From Alphaproteobacteria bacterium (lineage in GTDB: Bacteria; Pseudomonadota; Alphaproteobacteria; Thalassobaculales; Thalassobaculaceae): a DNA stretch of 50,001 nt. The notes beneath the pieces were generated by a model that saw nothing but the letters and a program-made list of their open reading frames with translations, did no database searches and had not been told where the DNA came from. The stretch covers positions 1 through 50,001 of the forward strand of contig JANSYC010000028.1 of assembly GCA_024742605.1 (NCBI GenBank), given 5' to 3'. Positions 35,313-44,019 of this stretch are shown one piece after another (position 1 is the first letter of the stretch; each line of letters starts with the position of its first letter). The position numbers and the translations under genes were made by a program.

Positions 35313-36383
35313 ATGAAGACACTTTTGAAATCCGTAAGCATGGCAGCCCTCGGCTTCGCCATGCTGGGCACGGCGGGGACGGCTTCTGCCGAGACCCTGA
35401 CCATCGTGTCCTGGGGCGGCGCCTACACCAAGAGTCAGGTCGAGGCCTACCACAAACCTTGGATTGCCAAGACCGGCGATACCATCAACTCCGAAGACTA
35501 CAACGGTGGTCTGGCCGAGGTGCGTGCGCAGGTCGAGGCCGGCAACGTGACCTGGGACCTGGTCGATTTCGAGCTTTCCGACGCCGTACGCGGCTGTGAC
35601 GAGGGTATTCTCGAGATCCTGCCGATCAACGAGTTGCCAGCCGGTGACGACGGAACTCCGGCGGTCGAGGACTTCATCTCCGGGACCCTGCACGAGTGCT
35701 CGGTCGGCGAGATCGTCTGGTCGACGGTATACGCCTATGACACGACCAAGCTGTCCAGCGCTCCGACCACCATCGCCGACTTCTTCAACCTCCAGGACTT
35801 TCCGGGCAAGCGCGGCATGCGCAAGACCCCGAAGGCAAATCTCGAAATGGCTCTGATGGCCGACGGCGTTCCGGCGGACGAGGTCTACGAGACTCTGTCG
35901 ACCCAGGCCGGTGTGGAGCGGGCTTTCGCCAAGCTCGACACCATCAAGGACGAGACGATCTGGTGGGAAGCCGGCGCCCAGCCGCCGCAGCTCCTGGCGG
36001 ATGGCGAGGTCGTGATGACCACCGCCTATAACGGCCGTCTGTTCAACGCCATCGTGACCGAAGGCAAACCCTTCGAGATCGTTTGGGACGGCCAGGTTTG
36101 GGACATCGATCTGTGGGCGATCCCGAAGGGTGCGCCGAACAAGGATCGCGCTTGGGAGTTCATCAAGTTCGCGACCGACACAACCCGTCTGGCGGACCAG
36201 TCGAACTACATCTCCTACGGTCCGGTGCGGAAGTCTTCGTTCGCCAAAGTGACTCCGGAAATGCAGCCGCACATGCCGACGGCTCCGGACAACTTCAAGA
36301 ATCCGCTGCAGAACGATTTCGAGTTCTGGGCCGATTACGGTGACGAGCTGAACGAGCGTTTCAACGCTTGGCTCGCCAGCTAA
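35313..36383 (+). CDS. Polyamine-type ABC transporter substrate-binding protein (PotD-like)
   Basis: This 356-residue periplasmic protein has a signal peptide of about 27 residues ending TASA. The mature part begins ETLTIVSWGGAYTKSQVEAY, a typical PotD-type start. WDLVDFELSDAVRGCDEGIL, WSTVYAYDTTKLSSAPTTIA, FPGKRGMRKTPKANLEMALM and GEVVMTTAYNGRLFNAIV continue the family pattern. Ligand-contacting residues cannot be assigned without a structure. AGGGAGA precedes the ATG. A strong hairpin follows the stop, a common way to keep binding protein more abundant than permease. Confidence 0.9.
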   Translation: MKTLLKSVSMAALGFAMLGTAGTASAETLTIVSWGGAYTKSQVEAYHKPWIAKTGDTINSEDYNGGLAEVRAQVEAGNVTWDLVDFELSDAVRGCDEGILEILPINELPAGDDGTPAVEDFISGTLHECSVGEIVWSTVYAYDTTKLSSAPTTIADFFNLQDFPGKRGMRKTPKANLEMALMADGVPADEVYETLSTQAGVERAFAKLDTIKDETIWWEAGAQPPQLLADGEVVMTTAYNGRLFNAIVTEGKPFEIVWDGQVWDIDLWAIPKGAPNKDRAWEFIKFATDTTRLADQSNYISYGPVRKSSFAKVTPEMQPHMPTAPDNFKNPLQNDFEFWADYGDELNERFNAWLAS

Positions 36384-36392
36384 ATCTCCGTG

Positions 36393-36424
36393 CTGCGGGG
36401 GACGGTTTATGCTGTCCCCCGCAG
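36393..36424 (+). terminator. Strong hairpin between binding-protein and permease genes
   Basis: CTGCGGGGGAC (36393-36403) pairs perfectly with GTCCCCCGCAG (36414-36424) around a 10-nt loop; a pyrimidine-rich CCTTTCCTCTTCTG follows. It starts 10 bp after the stop and probably gives partial termination or protects the 3' end of the upstream mRNA. Confidence 0.6.
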
Positions 36425-36555
36425 ACCTTTCCTCTTCTGCCATTAAAGCCCGACTGCAGTCTTCAGCGCCCGTTGGGCACGTCTTCGTATTCGTTCGTCA
36501 CTTTTCTCGCCCGTGGGTCTCCAGATCCGCCGGCTCTGAACCTGGAGGCCCGACC

Positions 36556-38169
36556 ATGGTCGACGCAGCTGCTCCCTCCTCCGCACCTACGGCTTCGTCC
36601 ACTCGCGATCTGGTGACGGCCGACGGCACGCCGCTCAAGGTGGCGCTTGCCCGTGCCACACGCCTGAGCAAACTTCGGGCTTTCCTGCTGGTGGCGCCGC
36701 TGCTTCTGTTCATCCTGGTCAGCTTCATCTTCCCGATCGTCCAGATGCTGTGGCGCAGCATCGACAATCCCGAAGTCACCGACGCAATCCCCCGGACCGC
36801 AGCGCTGCTTGAGGACTGGAATGGCGAAGATCTTCCAAGCGAACAGGTTTATGCAGCTCTGATCGAGGAGATCAGCGCCGACGGAATGCGCCAGGAAATC
36901 GGGCGCATGGGTGCGCGCCTCAATTATGAGGACGGCGGTTTTCGCTCTCTGATCAACAAGACCCAGCGCGGCGCCGGGGAGATCTCGGAAAGCCCCATCC
37001 AATACGCCATGATCGGATTCGATGAGGCCTGGGAGAAACAGGACACCTGGGCCGAACTGGACGCTCTTGCCGAATCCCCAGGCTTTGCTGCGGCTTTTCC
37101 TGCGACCGCAGAGAAGCTGCGCGCTTGGGAAACCGGCAATTCTCCGTTTGCGGAAAAGACTCCCGGTGCGGACGTCTACGAAACGCTTTTCGAGGAGCTT
37201 TCCGGGTCCGGAAACTCGACTGATATCGCGCAGGTTGTTTCCCTGTTGGGCGGCACCGACAACCCGATCGCCGATCTCATCCAACGGACCGCGGCCAACG
37301 CCGCCGAGATCAAGGACCGGCCTCTCAGATTCGCCCTCGGGGGTGTCGACAAGGACTGGAACGACACCGCGACCTGGAAGGTCATCAAGGCGGTCTCGCC
37401 CCCGGTCACCATGAGCTACTATCTGAACGCTCTGGACCGGACCTACGACGCGAACGGCAACATCGTCATGCAACCCGAGTGGAAACAGATCTATGTCGAT
37501 CTGTTTCTGAAGACGATCTACGTGTCGCTCGGCGTGACCCTGTGCTGCATCGTTCTGGCCTATCCGATCGCGCACCTGCTGGCGATCCTGCCGGCAAAGC
37601 ACTCAAACCTGCTGTTGATCCTCGTGCTGCTGCCGTTCTGGACCTCGCTGCTGGTCCGCACGACATCCTGGATCGTGCTGCTGCAGAGCCAGGGCGTGGT
37701 CAATGATGTGCTGTTCTTCCTTGGAATCGTCACCGACGAAAGCCGGCTTCAGCTGATCTACAACATGACCGGCACGGTGATCGCGATGACCCATATCCTG
37801 CTGCCGTTCATGGTTCTGCCCCTCTATTCAGTCATGAAGACCATCTCACCGAGCTATCTCCGGGCCGCCCGGTCACTGGGCGCGAACCCGCTGGTCGCTT
37901 TCGTGCGGGTCTACGTGCCGCAGACGGTGCCGGGAATCGGAGCGGGCTCAATTCTCGTCTTCATTCTGGCCATCGGATACTACATCACGCCGGCCCTGGT
38001 CGGTGGCCAGGACGGGCAGCTGATCTCCAACTTCATCGCCTACCACATGCAGAGGTCGCTGAACTGGGGCATGGCCGCCGCTTTGGGGACGGTCCTCCTG
38101 GCCGGGGTCCTCGCGATGTACTGGCTCTACGACCGTCTGGTCGGTATCGACAACATGAAACTCGGCTGA
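36556..38169 (+). CDS. ABC transporter permease (PotB-like) with duplicated periplasmic insertion
   Basis: This 537-residue inner-membrane permease is much longer than the usual 300 or so. TM1 lies at about 42-62 (FLLVAPLLLFILVSFIFPIV). A large, probably periplasmic, region of about 250 residues then separates it from the remaining helices, which start near 317 and contain the EAA-type loop SYLRAARSLGANPLVAFVRV. The insertion holds two tandem copies of a module (about 97-171 and 206-280): VYAALIEEIS/VYETLFEELS, then LINKTQRGAGEIS/LIQRTAANAAEIK, then IQYAMIGFDEAWEKQDTW/LRFALGGVDKDWNDTATW. ATG at 36556 follows GGAGG. The second permease begins 11 bp after the stop. Confidence 0.87.
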   Translation: MVDAAAPSSAPTASSTRDLVTADGTPLKVALARATRLSKLRAFLLVAPLLLFILVSFIFPIVQMLWRSIDNPEVTDAIPRTAALLEDWNGEDLPSEQVYAALIEEISADGMRQEIGRMGARLNYEDGGFRSLINKTQRGAGEISESPIQYAMIGFDEAWEKQDTWAELDALAESPGFAAAFPATAEKLRAWETGNSPFAEKTPGADVYETLFEELSGSGNSTDIAQVVSLLGGTDNPIADLIQRTAANAAEIKDRPLRFALGGVDKDWNDTATWKVIKAVSPPVTMSYYLNALDRTYDANGNIVMQPEWKQIYVDLFLKTIYVSLGVTLCCIVLAYPIAHLLAILPAKHSNLLLILVLLPFWTSLLVRTTSWIVLLQSQGVVNDVLFFLGIVTDESRLQLIYNMTGTVIAMTHILLPFMVLPLYSVMKTISPSYLRAARSLGANPLVAFVRVYVPQTVPGIGAGSILVFILAIGYYITPALVGGQDGQLISNFIAYHMQRSLNWGMAAALGTVLLAGVLAMYWLYDRLVGIDNMKLG

Positions 38170-38180
38170 GGAGGCACGTC

Positions 38181-39047
38181 ATGGCGATCCCTGTTTATGC
38201 GGGCCCCCTCGAGCGGGTTTGGTACTACCTCTATCGCTTCATTTGCGGATGCATCTTCCTGTTCCTGATCCTGCCGATTCTGGTGATCATCCCGCTGTCG
38301 TTCAACGCGGAGCCCTACTTCACCTTCACGCCGGAGATGCTGAGTTTCGACTCCGCAGGCTATTCGATGCGTTGGTATCAGGACATGGTCAACAACGAAC
38401 AGTGGCTGCACGCGCTGAAGAACAGCTTCATCATCGGCATCTGCTCAACCCTGCTGGCGACAACCCTGGGCACCGTCGCCGCGCTCGGCCTGAGCCGGGC
38501 GGAGCTGCCGTATAAAGGGCTGATCATGGGCCTGCTGCTGTCGCCCATGATCGTGCCTCTGATCATCACGGCGGCGGCCATGTTCTTCTTCTACTCGGCC
38601 CCGTTCGGTATCTCGGAGATCGCGCTCGCCAAAACCTATCTGGGGGTGATTCTCGCCCATGCGGCACTCGGAACGCCGTTTGTCGTGATCACCGTGACGG
38701 CGACCCTGGTCGGCTTCGACCGCAACCTGATCCGGGCCGCGAACAATATGGGCGCCGACAATGTGACCACCTTCTTCAAGGTCATCATGCCTCTGATCCT
38801 GCCCGGTGTGATTTCGGGCGCCCTGTTCGCCTTTGTCACGTCGTTCGACGAGGTGGTGGTGGTGCTGTTCATGGCCGGCTTCGAGCAGCGGACCATCCCA
38901 CGGCAGATGTGGTCGGGCATCCGGGAACAGATCAGCCCGACGATTCTGGCGGTCGCGACCCTGCTGGTCCTGATCTCCACCATCCTGTTGGCGACCATGG
39001 AGATCCTGCGCCGCCGCAGCGACCGATTGCGCGGTATCAAGAATTAG
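38181..39047 (+). CDS. ABC transporter permease (PotC-like)
   Basis: This 288-residue permease has about six membrane helices. Helix 1 is CIFLFLILPILVIIPLSFNA, followed by the usual periplasmic stretch FTPEMLSFDSAGYSMRWYQD. The EAA loop that contacts the ATPase is NLIRAANNMGADNVTTFFKV, followed by IMPLILPGVISGALFAFVTS and FDEVVVVLFM. Length is normal and no insertion is present, unlike its partner permease. GAGGAGG lies about 7 bp before the ATG. It is the last gene of the operon. Confidence 0.9.
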   Translation: MAIPVYAGPLERVWYYLYRFICGCIFLFLILPILVIIPLSFNAEPYFTFTPEMLSFDSAGYSMRWYQDMVNNEQWLHALKNSFIIGICSTLLATTLGTVAALGLSRAELPYKGLIMGLLLSPMIVPLIITAAAMFFFYSAPFGISEIALAKTYLGVILAHAALGTPFVVITVTATLVGFDRNLIRAANNMGADNVTTFFKVIMPLILPGVISGALFAFVTSFDEVVVVLFMAGFEQRTIPRQMWSGIREQISPTILAVATLLVLISTILLATMEILRRRSDRLRGIKN

Positions 39048-39114
39048 CCGCCAGCCTCCGGGTAGGATGCGAACGAGTCGCAAAAACTTGCACGCAAGCC
39101 CCTGGACTTTCTAA

Positions 39115-39127
39115 ATGGACGCTCCAT
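39115..39127. promoter_or_regulatory. Palindrome upstream of the PadR-like gene (candidate operator)
   Basis: ATGGA-CGC-TCCAT is a perfect 5-bp inverted repeat with a 3-nt centre, about 50 bp before the regulator start and next to AT-rich TATAACC. PadR-type regulators often bind inverted repeats at their own promoter; assignment here is by position only. Confidence 0.4.
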
Positions 39128-39176
39128 ATAACCTTTCGAAAACCGGGGCTTCTCCCGGACGAATGGGAGAATGGCC

Positions 39177-39707
39177 ATGTATCGCGATAATTCCCTGATC
39201 CCAAAGGAAGCCATTCGTCTGGCGGCACTTGGTTTGCTGGCCGAACAGCCGAGAACCTATGCGGCCCTGGCCTCCGAAGTTCGCAATGTTACATCGCGGC
39301 TGGTCGGTCCCTCCATCGAACTTCTCGGCCCGCCTATCGAGTTGTTGCGGATCGAAGGTCTGGTCGCGACCCAAGGCAAAAGGGAGGACTCGATCCTATC
39401 CTTGACCGACGCCGGGAAGGCCGAGCTTGAGAAGTATCTGACCGCTGCGGTGCGGCCTGGTGTTTCGGATCTGAATCGTCTGGTCCTCGCCCTGAAGCTG
39501 CGCTTCGTCGATCAGATGTCGACGGAAGACCGGGCCGAGCAGTTGGCCGCAATTCAGTCCATGTACGAAGGCGAGAAAGCGCGCCTAGCGGATCTGCTGT
39601 CGCACCCGGAATGGGGTGGCGGGCTGCTGGACGACTGGCTGTCGCTTGAGATCGAACAGGTCGAGCGGCGCATTGCCTGGTGTCAGAAGATCGCCGACGA
39701 GGCCTAA
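39177..39707 (+). CDS. PadR-like transcriptional regulator
   Basis: This 176-residue protein is probably a winged-helix repressor. Residues about 8-78 (EAIRLAALGLLAEQPRTYAA to ILSLTDAGKAELEKYLTAAV) follow the PadR pattern, where LTDAGK marks the wing and following helix. Residues 80-176 are helical (NRLVLALKLRFVDQMSTEDR, LLDDWLSLEIEQVERRIAWC) and should dimerise, as in PadR/VirR-type proteins. The ATG at 39177 is well spaced from GGGAGA, unlike that at 39171. It follows the ABC operon by 129 bp; whether it controls it is unproven. Confidence 0.75.
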   Translation: MYRDNSLIPKEAIRLAALGLLAEQPRTYAALASEVRNVTSRLVGPSIELLGPPIELLRIEGLVATQGKREDSILSLTDAGKAELEKYLTAAVRPGVSDLNRLVLALKLRFVDQMSTEDRAEQLAAIQSMYEGEKARLADLLSHPEWGGGLLDDWLSLEIEQVERRIAWCQKIADEA

Positions 39708-39740
39708 ACAACACATCCTTTCAGAATTGTTCAAGTTCGA

Positions 39741-39777
39741 ACGGCCCTCCCCACTCGGCGAGGGCCGTTTTCTTTTA
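39741..39777 (+). terminator. Rho-independent terminator of the PadR-like gene
   Basis: ACGGCCCT (39741-39748) pairs with AGGGCCGT (39761-39768) around a 12-nt loop, followed by TTTTCTTTT. It starts 33 bp after the stop and is the clearest intrinsic terminator of the window. Confidence 0.85.
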
Positions 39778-39784
39778 AGTTCGG

Positions 39785-40273
39785 TCAGCCGGCGATTTCG
39801 AAGCCGAGCTGTGGCGGGTTCTTGAGAGTCTGGTAGATCACGCAGTACCGTTCGGTCAGTTCAACCAGCTTGGCCCGCGCCTTTTCGTCGGCGTCGATAT
39901 CCAGATCGAAGGTCAGATCGATCGGCGTCTCCCGGGACACTCCCAAGGTCCCCCGCGCATCCCAAGTGCCTCGGGCCTTCACGACGCCGCTGTTGACCCT
40001 GATGCCCATCGCGGTCGCCACACTGCTCAACGTTACGCCTGCGCAGGCCACCAGCGCTTCCAGCAACATATCGGCAGAGCATGCTGCCCGCCCGTCGCCT
40101 CCTGCCGCCGGATGAAGGCCCGCCTTGGTGTCACCGGCCCAGCCGGGAATCGTGCAGGTGATATCCTCTCCCAGCTGAGCTTCCGCCTCTCCGACCACGA
40201 GCGCCGCCGCCGGATCGTCCTTGTATCGCTGCTTGATCGGGGCCTGCAGTTCTCTCAGGGTTTGTGCATCCAT
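39785..40273 (-). CDS. OsmC family peroxiredoxin-like protein
   Basis: This 162-residue protein fits the OsmC family, thiol peroxidases that reduce organic hydroperoxides. The two expected cysteines are Cys77 in DMLLEALVACAGVTL and Cys144 in ERYCVIYQTL; an extra Cys65 precedes the first. GEAEAQLGEDITCTIPGW is the N-terminal strand region. It is a single-gene unit; its stop faces the terminator of the PadR-like gene. Confidence 0.82.
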   Translation of the reverse strand: MDAQTLRELQAPIKQRYKDDPAAALVVGEAEAQLGEDITCTIPGWAGDTKAGLHPAAGGDGRAACSADMLLEALVACAGVTLSSVATAMGIRVNSGVVKARGTWDARGTLGVSRETPIDLTFDLDIDADEKARAKLVELTERYCVIYQTLKNPPQLGFEIAG

Positions 40274-40388
40274 CCGTCAAAGTCTCCACATTCCAGTGCT
40301 CGAAGGGCCGCATTTACGCCGCCATCGTCCAGATAAAGCCATAACACGGACCCGGTTCAGGCGAAAATCGCGGGGGGCCGCACCCGGA

Positions 40389-40973
40389 TCATGCCTGGCG
40401 CTGCGCGTAGCTCAGAACGTCCGGTGAGCTGCCCTCAGGCACCAGCGCCCGAGCGATCCAGGCCGGATCCAAGGTCTCTCCCAGCGGAATATCGAAAGAG
40501 GATTCGATCGGCTCGACCGGGGGGAAGTCTCTCTTGACCGCGAACCGTTTCCGCACCGCAAACGCGTAGATACGCTCCTGCCCGGTGTCCAGATTGACCG
40601 TCGGCAGGATCAGGCGAAACCCGTTGATCCAGTACCGTTCGGCCCCGTAGTAGATTGTCCCCACGGAGAGGAACGCCCGCGGCGTGGTCATAATGGTGTT
40701 GTATTGGTCCAGAATTCTCGCACGCACCCGTTCCGGCAATACATCTGCCAGACGCTCGCCACGGATAGAGCGTTGGTAATATTATCGGAACGATTCCCCA
40801 GCCAGAATGCATTCCAGCGGCTCACCGGGCATCCGCGCCCAGATCGCGACGAAAGAGAGGTAATTGGGAATGTCCATCGGATCCAGATCGTGACGATCCG
40901 GCAGTTGGCATCTCTTGTTGAATCCCTTGACCCACCATGCCAGGGGTTCCCGGAAATCCAGATCGAGATTCAT
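40389..40973 (-). pseudogene. PAS_5-type protein interrupted by one in-frame stop
   Basis: One frame encodes a complete PAS_5-like protein except for TAA at 40782-40784. Before it: EPLAWWVKGFNKR, DLDPMDIPNYLSFVAIWARM and LECILAGESFR. After it: YYQRSIRGERLADVLP, ILDQYNTIMTTPRAFLSVGT and INGFRLILPTVNLD. Frame and family pattern run through without loss, so a single base change is enough to explain the break. It could be a recent pseudogene, a sequencing error or, less likely, a read-through. The gene is immediately upstream of nothing on its strand and lies 4 bp after the amidotransferase stop. Confidence 0.72.
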
Positions 40974-40976
40974 GCC

Positions 40977-41705
40977 CTAGGCCGCCTTGGCACCAACTGC
41001 TCCAGTGACAAACGCCGCAAGCCAGCTCCCGATCACGTCATGGTCCAGACGCAGATCCAAGGAGGCTTTTCCGGACGAGTAGACCGCCTCGCCGACGCGC
41101 TCGCGACGCATTTCGAGAATGGTGTCCACGATCCCGATCTGCATTTCCGGGTGGCCCTGAAGGGTCAAGACCCGATCGCCCACCCGCATCATACCGACCG
41201 GACAGAACTCCGTCGAAATCAGGATCTTGGCTCCATCCGGCGGCGCGACGACCTGGTCCTGGTGGCTGACGATGACATTGACCGAGCCATCCGCGGCGCC
41301 CGCTTGCATCCACGGCTCCCGGTCAACCAGCTTCACCGTATGCACCCCCATGCCCCAGCCCTTGTCGGATTTCTCGACACGGCCGCCCAGGGCCTGCGCC
41401 ACCAACTGGTGGCCGAAACAGATTCCAAGCACGCACTTGCCGGCGCCCACAACGTCCCGCACCAACTGCTCGGCATATCGGATCCAGGCCATGTCCTCAT
41501 AGACGCCCGCCGGGCTGCCGGTGAAGATATAGGCGTCATAGGCACCGATATTCTCCACCCGCTCACCGTCCAGAACGGCGACTTGATGGAAACGCGCGCC
41601 CGGCAGATAGGGGGACAGGAGCGCCTCGAAACAGGCCCCGTAATCCGGCACCAGATGCCGGGCGGGTTCCGGTACATGACCGCAGATGACCGTGCAGATC
41701 CTCAT
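40977..41705 (-). CDS. Class I glutamine amidotransferase (GMP synthase-like domain)
   Basis: This 242-residue protein is a free-standing class I amidotransferase. The nucleophile is Cys96 in VLGICFGHQLVAQALGG; the His-Glu pair is His185/Glu187 in LTLQGHPEM. FTGSPAGVYEDMAWI and VSHQDQVVAPP are also typical of the GuaA-N-like group. Such stand-alone proteins hydrolyse gamma-glutamyl bonds or serve unknown amidations; the target is not visible. ATG at 41705 is preferred to 41720. The PAS_5 pseudogene starts 4 bp downstream of its stop, so the two were probably co-transcribed. Confidence 0.83.
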   Translation of the reverse strand: MRICTVICGHVPEPARHLVPDYGACFEALLSPYLPGARFHQVAVLDGERVENIGAYDAYIFTGSPAGVYEDMAWIRYAEQLVRDVVGAGKCVLGICFGHQLVAQALGGRVEKSDKGWGMGVHTVKLVDREPWMQAGAADGSVNVIVSHQDQVVAPPDGAKILISTEFCPVGMMRVGDRVLTLQGHPEMQIGIVDTILEMRRERVGEAVYSSGKASLDLRLDHDVIGSWLAAFVTGAVGAKAA

Positions 41706-41747
41706 AATTATCCCCACCATTACCCTTCGGCCTGTCGTCAGAGGCCG

Positions 41748-42536
41748 TCAAAACAGATGCTGGCCGCCGGTCACGAAGATTTCGGTACCGGTGACGTAGG
41801 CGCTGTCCTCTGAGCACAGATAAAAGATCGTCCCGGCCACATCTCGGGGTGAGCCGAGACGGTTCAACGGAATTCGCGGCAGCAGAACTTCGGTCTCGGG
41901 TGACAGCATCGCGGTCTCGATTTCACCGGGCGCGATCGCGTTGACCCGCACCCCGAGATCGGCGAACTCGTTGGCCAATTCGCGTGTCAGTGCCGACAGA
42001 GCCGCCTTCGATGTGGAATAGGCGGAGCCGGCAAATGGATGGATCGCATGTCCGGCGATCGAGGTCACATTGACCACCGCCCCCTTGCCCCGGTGCAGGG
42101 ACGGTGCGAACCCGCGTGCGAGCTTCAGTGGAGCAAAGAAGTTGAGCTCGAACACCTGACGCCAAGCATCCAGATCCCCGTTCAGACACCCCAGGCGCTC
42201 CTTATAGGGCGACTTGGGAGACCAGCCGGCATTGTTTACCAGACCGTGCAGCGGCCGGTCGCCCAGCCATTCGTTCGCTTCGTCGATAAAGGCATCGAGA
42301 CTGGCAGGATCGCCGAGATCCGCGGTGATGTGATGTGCCCAACGCGGCTCCATCTGACACTCGGCCGGAACCTCATCGCGGGAACAGGTCAGCACGTTCC
42401 AGCCCCGCTCGACGAACAGCCGAACGGTGGCATGTCCGATCCCGCGACTCGCGCCGGTCAGCATCATCAGTTTTTCAGTGGCAGGATCGGCGGTGGCGAC
42501 CGCCCCCGAGCCGGCAGGATCTTGAAGGTGTTTCAT
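41748..42536 (-). CDS. SDR family oxidoreductase
   Basis: This 262-residue protein is a classical short-chain dehydrogenase. The cofactor site is LTGASRGIGHATVRL (about residues 26-40), NNAG follows at 101-104, and the catalytic triad is Ser159 (NVTSIAG), Tyr173 and Lys177 (SAYSTSKAAL). VNAIAPGEIETAML and YVTGTEIFVTGGQ complete the pattern. The substrate is unknown. The ATG at 42536 removes an unlikely 51-residue extension. It is divergent from the BrkB gene at 42616 by 79 bp. Confidence 0.87.
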   Translation of the reverse strand: MKHLQDPAGSGAVATADPATEKLMMLTGASRGIGHATVRLFVERGWNVLTCSRDEVPAECQMEPRWAHHITADLGDPASLDAFIDEANEWLGDRPLHGLVNNAGWSPKSPYKERLGCLNGDLDAWRQVFELNFFAPLKLARGFAPSLHRGKGAVVNVTSIAGHAIHPFAGSAYSTSKAALSALTRELANEFADLGVRVNAIAPGEIETAMLSPETEVLLPRIPLNRLGSPRDVAGTIFYLCSEDSAYVTGTEIFVTGGQHLF

Positions 42537-42615
42537 GGTACCGAAGATAGACGAGCCGTCCGGGAAAAGGAATGGCCGCCATCGGTCCGGCAGGCGCATG
42601 TGGTATACTGCTAGA

Positions 42616-44019
42616 ATGTCAGGATCGAACAGCAGACTCGAGATGTGGCGGCGCTCCCGATTTACCGGGATCATGGCCGATATCGGCAACTTCGCGAGCT
42701 ATGGCTTCCGACGTTTCCTCAAGGATCGGATGAGCCAGGCGGCGGGCGCGCTGACCTATACGACACTTCTCGCGCTCGTCCCCCTTATGGCGATCGCATT
42801 CTCGATCTTTTCGGCCTTTCCGGCCTTCGACAGCATCCAGGACCGGCTGCAGGAAATGATCTTCGAGAACCTGGTTCCGGAAGTGGGCCAGGATGTCAGG
42901 GGCTACATCACCAGCTTTACCGCCAACGCCTCCAAACTGACGGCGGTCGGCATCGTGGCGCTCGGGGTTTCAGCCGTCCTGCTGCTGTCGACGATCGAAA
43001 GCACGCTGAACACGGTCTGGCGGGTCGAGCGGCAACGCCCGATCCTGATCCGCTTGTTGATCTTTTGGTCGGTTCTGACCTTCGGCCCTCTCCTGCTTGG
43101 CGCCAGCTTCTCCCTGACCAGCGACGTATTCACCAGCGCGCGAGAGTGGGCCGGCGAAAGCTACGCCTATGTTCCCTCCGATAACGGGGGCCTCTGGGGA
43201 ATGCTGCAAAGCCCGGTCGCCGCCCTGCTGCAATCCATCGCCTTCACGGCGCTGTTCTACATCGTTCCCGCCCGCAGCGTGCACATTCGGGATGCCGCCA
43301 TTGGCGGGGCAATCAGCGGGATTGCGTTCGAACTCCTCAAATGGGGATTCAAGAGCTATCTGGTGGCCTTTCCGACCTACCAGACGATCTACGGCGCGGT
43401 CGCCGTATTTCCGATCTTCCTGATCTGGCTCTACCTGTCTTGGACGGTGATCATTTTCGGCGCAGTCTTCGCAGCCGCCTTTCCGGAGTGGTGGCGGTCC
43501 CGCGACCCGCTGGTAGGGATCACTCTGTCGCCGGCTCGAAAGCTGGAGGCAGCTGTCGCCCTCCTCGCGGTCCTCGGCAAACAGGCGCAAAGCGGAGGGG
43601 CGGTCAGCCAGGATGAACTTGCGGCCGCCGTCCCGCTCGATGCGCGTGACGGGATCGTCGAGACGCTGCGGGGCAAGGGCTATCTGGTGACCACCGATGA
43701 GGACCGCGTCGCGGTGGCCCGAGACCTTAGCTCGGCGACAGTTGCGGATTTGGCCCGCGATCTGGATCTGTCCCTCGGTCTCAACGGCAAGGATCTGATC
43801 CCAGATGCCGACGAAGACGAACAGGTTGACCCTGAGGACCTGTCAGGTCTCGACTCGGCATCAGGACAACTGCCGGAAATCCTGTCCAAATTGCACGAGG
43901 CCGAAGGTAAAATTCTTGGCCAAACGATAGCTGAGGTGATCGCCGATCCGAGGATACCCACCCCGCCCTCGGGTCAGATCGTCAGCTTTGTGCCGGGCCA
44001 CAAAAGCGACGCCGACTGA
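42616..44019 (+). CDS. YihY/BrkB family inner-membrane protein
   Basis: This 467-residue protein matches the YihY/virulence factor BrkB family, six-helix membrane proteins of uncertain transport role. Typical parts are FLKDRMSQAAGALTYTTLLA, LVPLMAIAFSIFSAFPAF, LLLSTIESTLNTVWRVERQR, IRDAAIGGAISGIAFELLKW and YGAVAVFPIFLIWLYLSWTV. Residues from about 320 form a soluble tail that begins like a winged helix (DELAAAVPLDARDGIVETLR, GKGYLVTTDEDRVAVA) and ends acidic. TATACT just before the ATG may be a -10 element. The stop abuts the stop of the convergent DnaJ-like gene. Confidence 0.87.
   Translation: MSGSNSRLEMWRRSRFTGIMADIGNFASYGFRRFLKDRMSQAAGALTYTTLLALVPLMAIAFSIFSAFPAFDSIQDRLQEMIFENLVPEVGQDVRGYITSFTANASKLTAVGIVALGVSAVLLLSTIESTLNTVWRVERQRPILIRLLIFWSVLTFGPLLLGASFSLTSDVFTSAREWAGESYAYVPSDNGGLWGMLQSPVAALLQSIAFTALFYIVPARSVHIRDAAIGGAISGIAFELLKWGFKSYLVAFPTYQTIYGAVAVFPIFLIWLYLSWTVIIFGAVFAAAFPEWWRSRDPLVGITLSPARKLEAAVALLAVLGKQAQSGGAVSQDELAAAVPLDARDGIVETLRGKGYLVTTDEDRVAVARDLSSATVADLARDLDLSLGLNGKDLIPDADEDEQVDPEDLSGLDSASGQLPEILSKLHEAEGKILGQTIAEVIADPRIPTPPSGQIVSFVPGHKSDAD

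Noticed and set aside
39225-39243. Second sigma-54-like element (CGGCACT-TGGT-TTGCT)
   Set aside because: It deviates from the -24 consensus and lies inside the PadR-like coding region with no gene suitably placed downstream.
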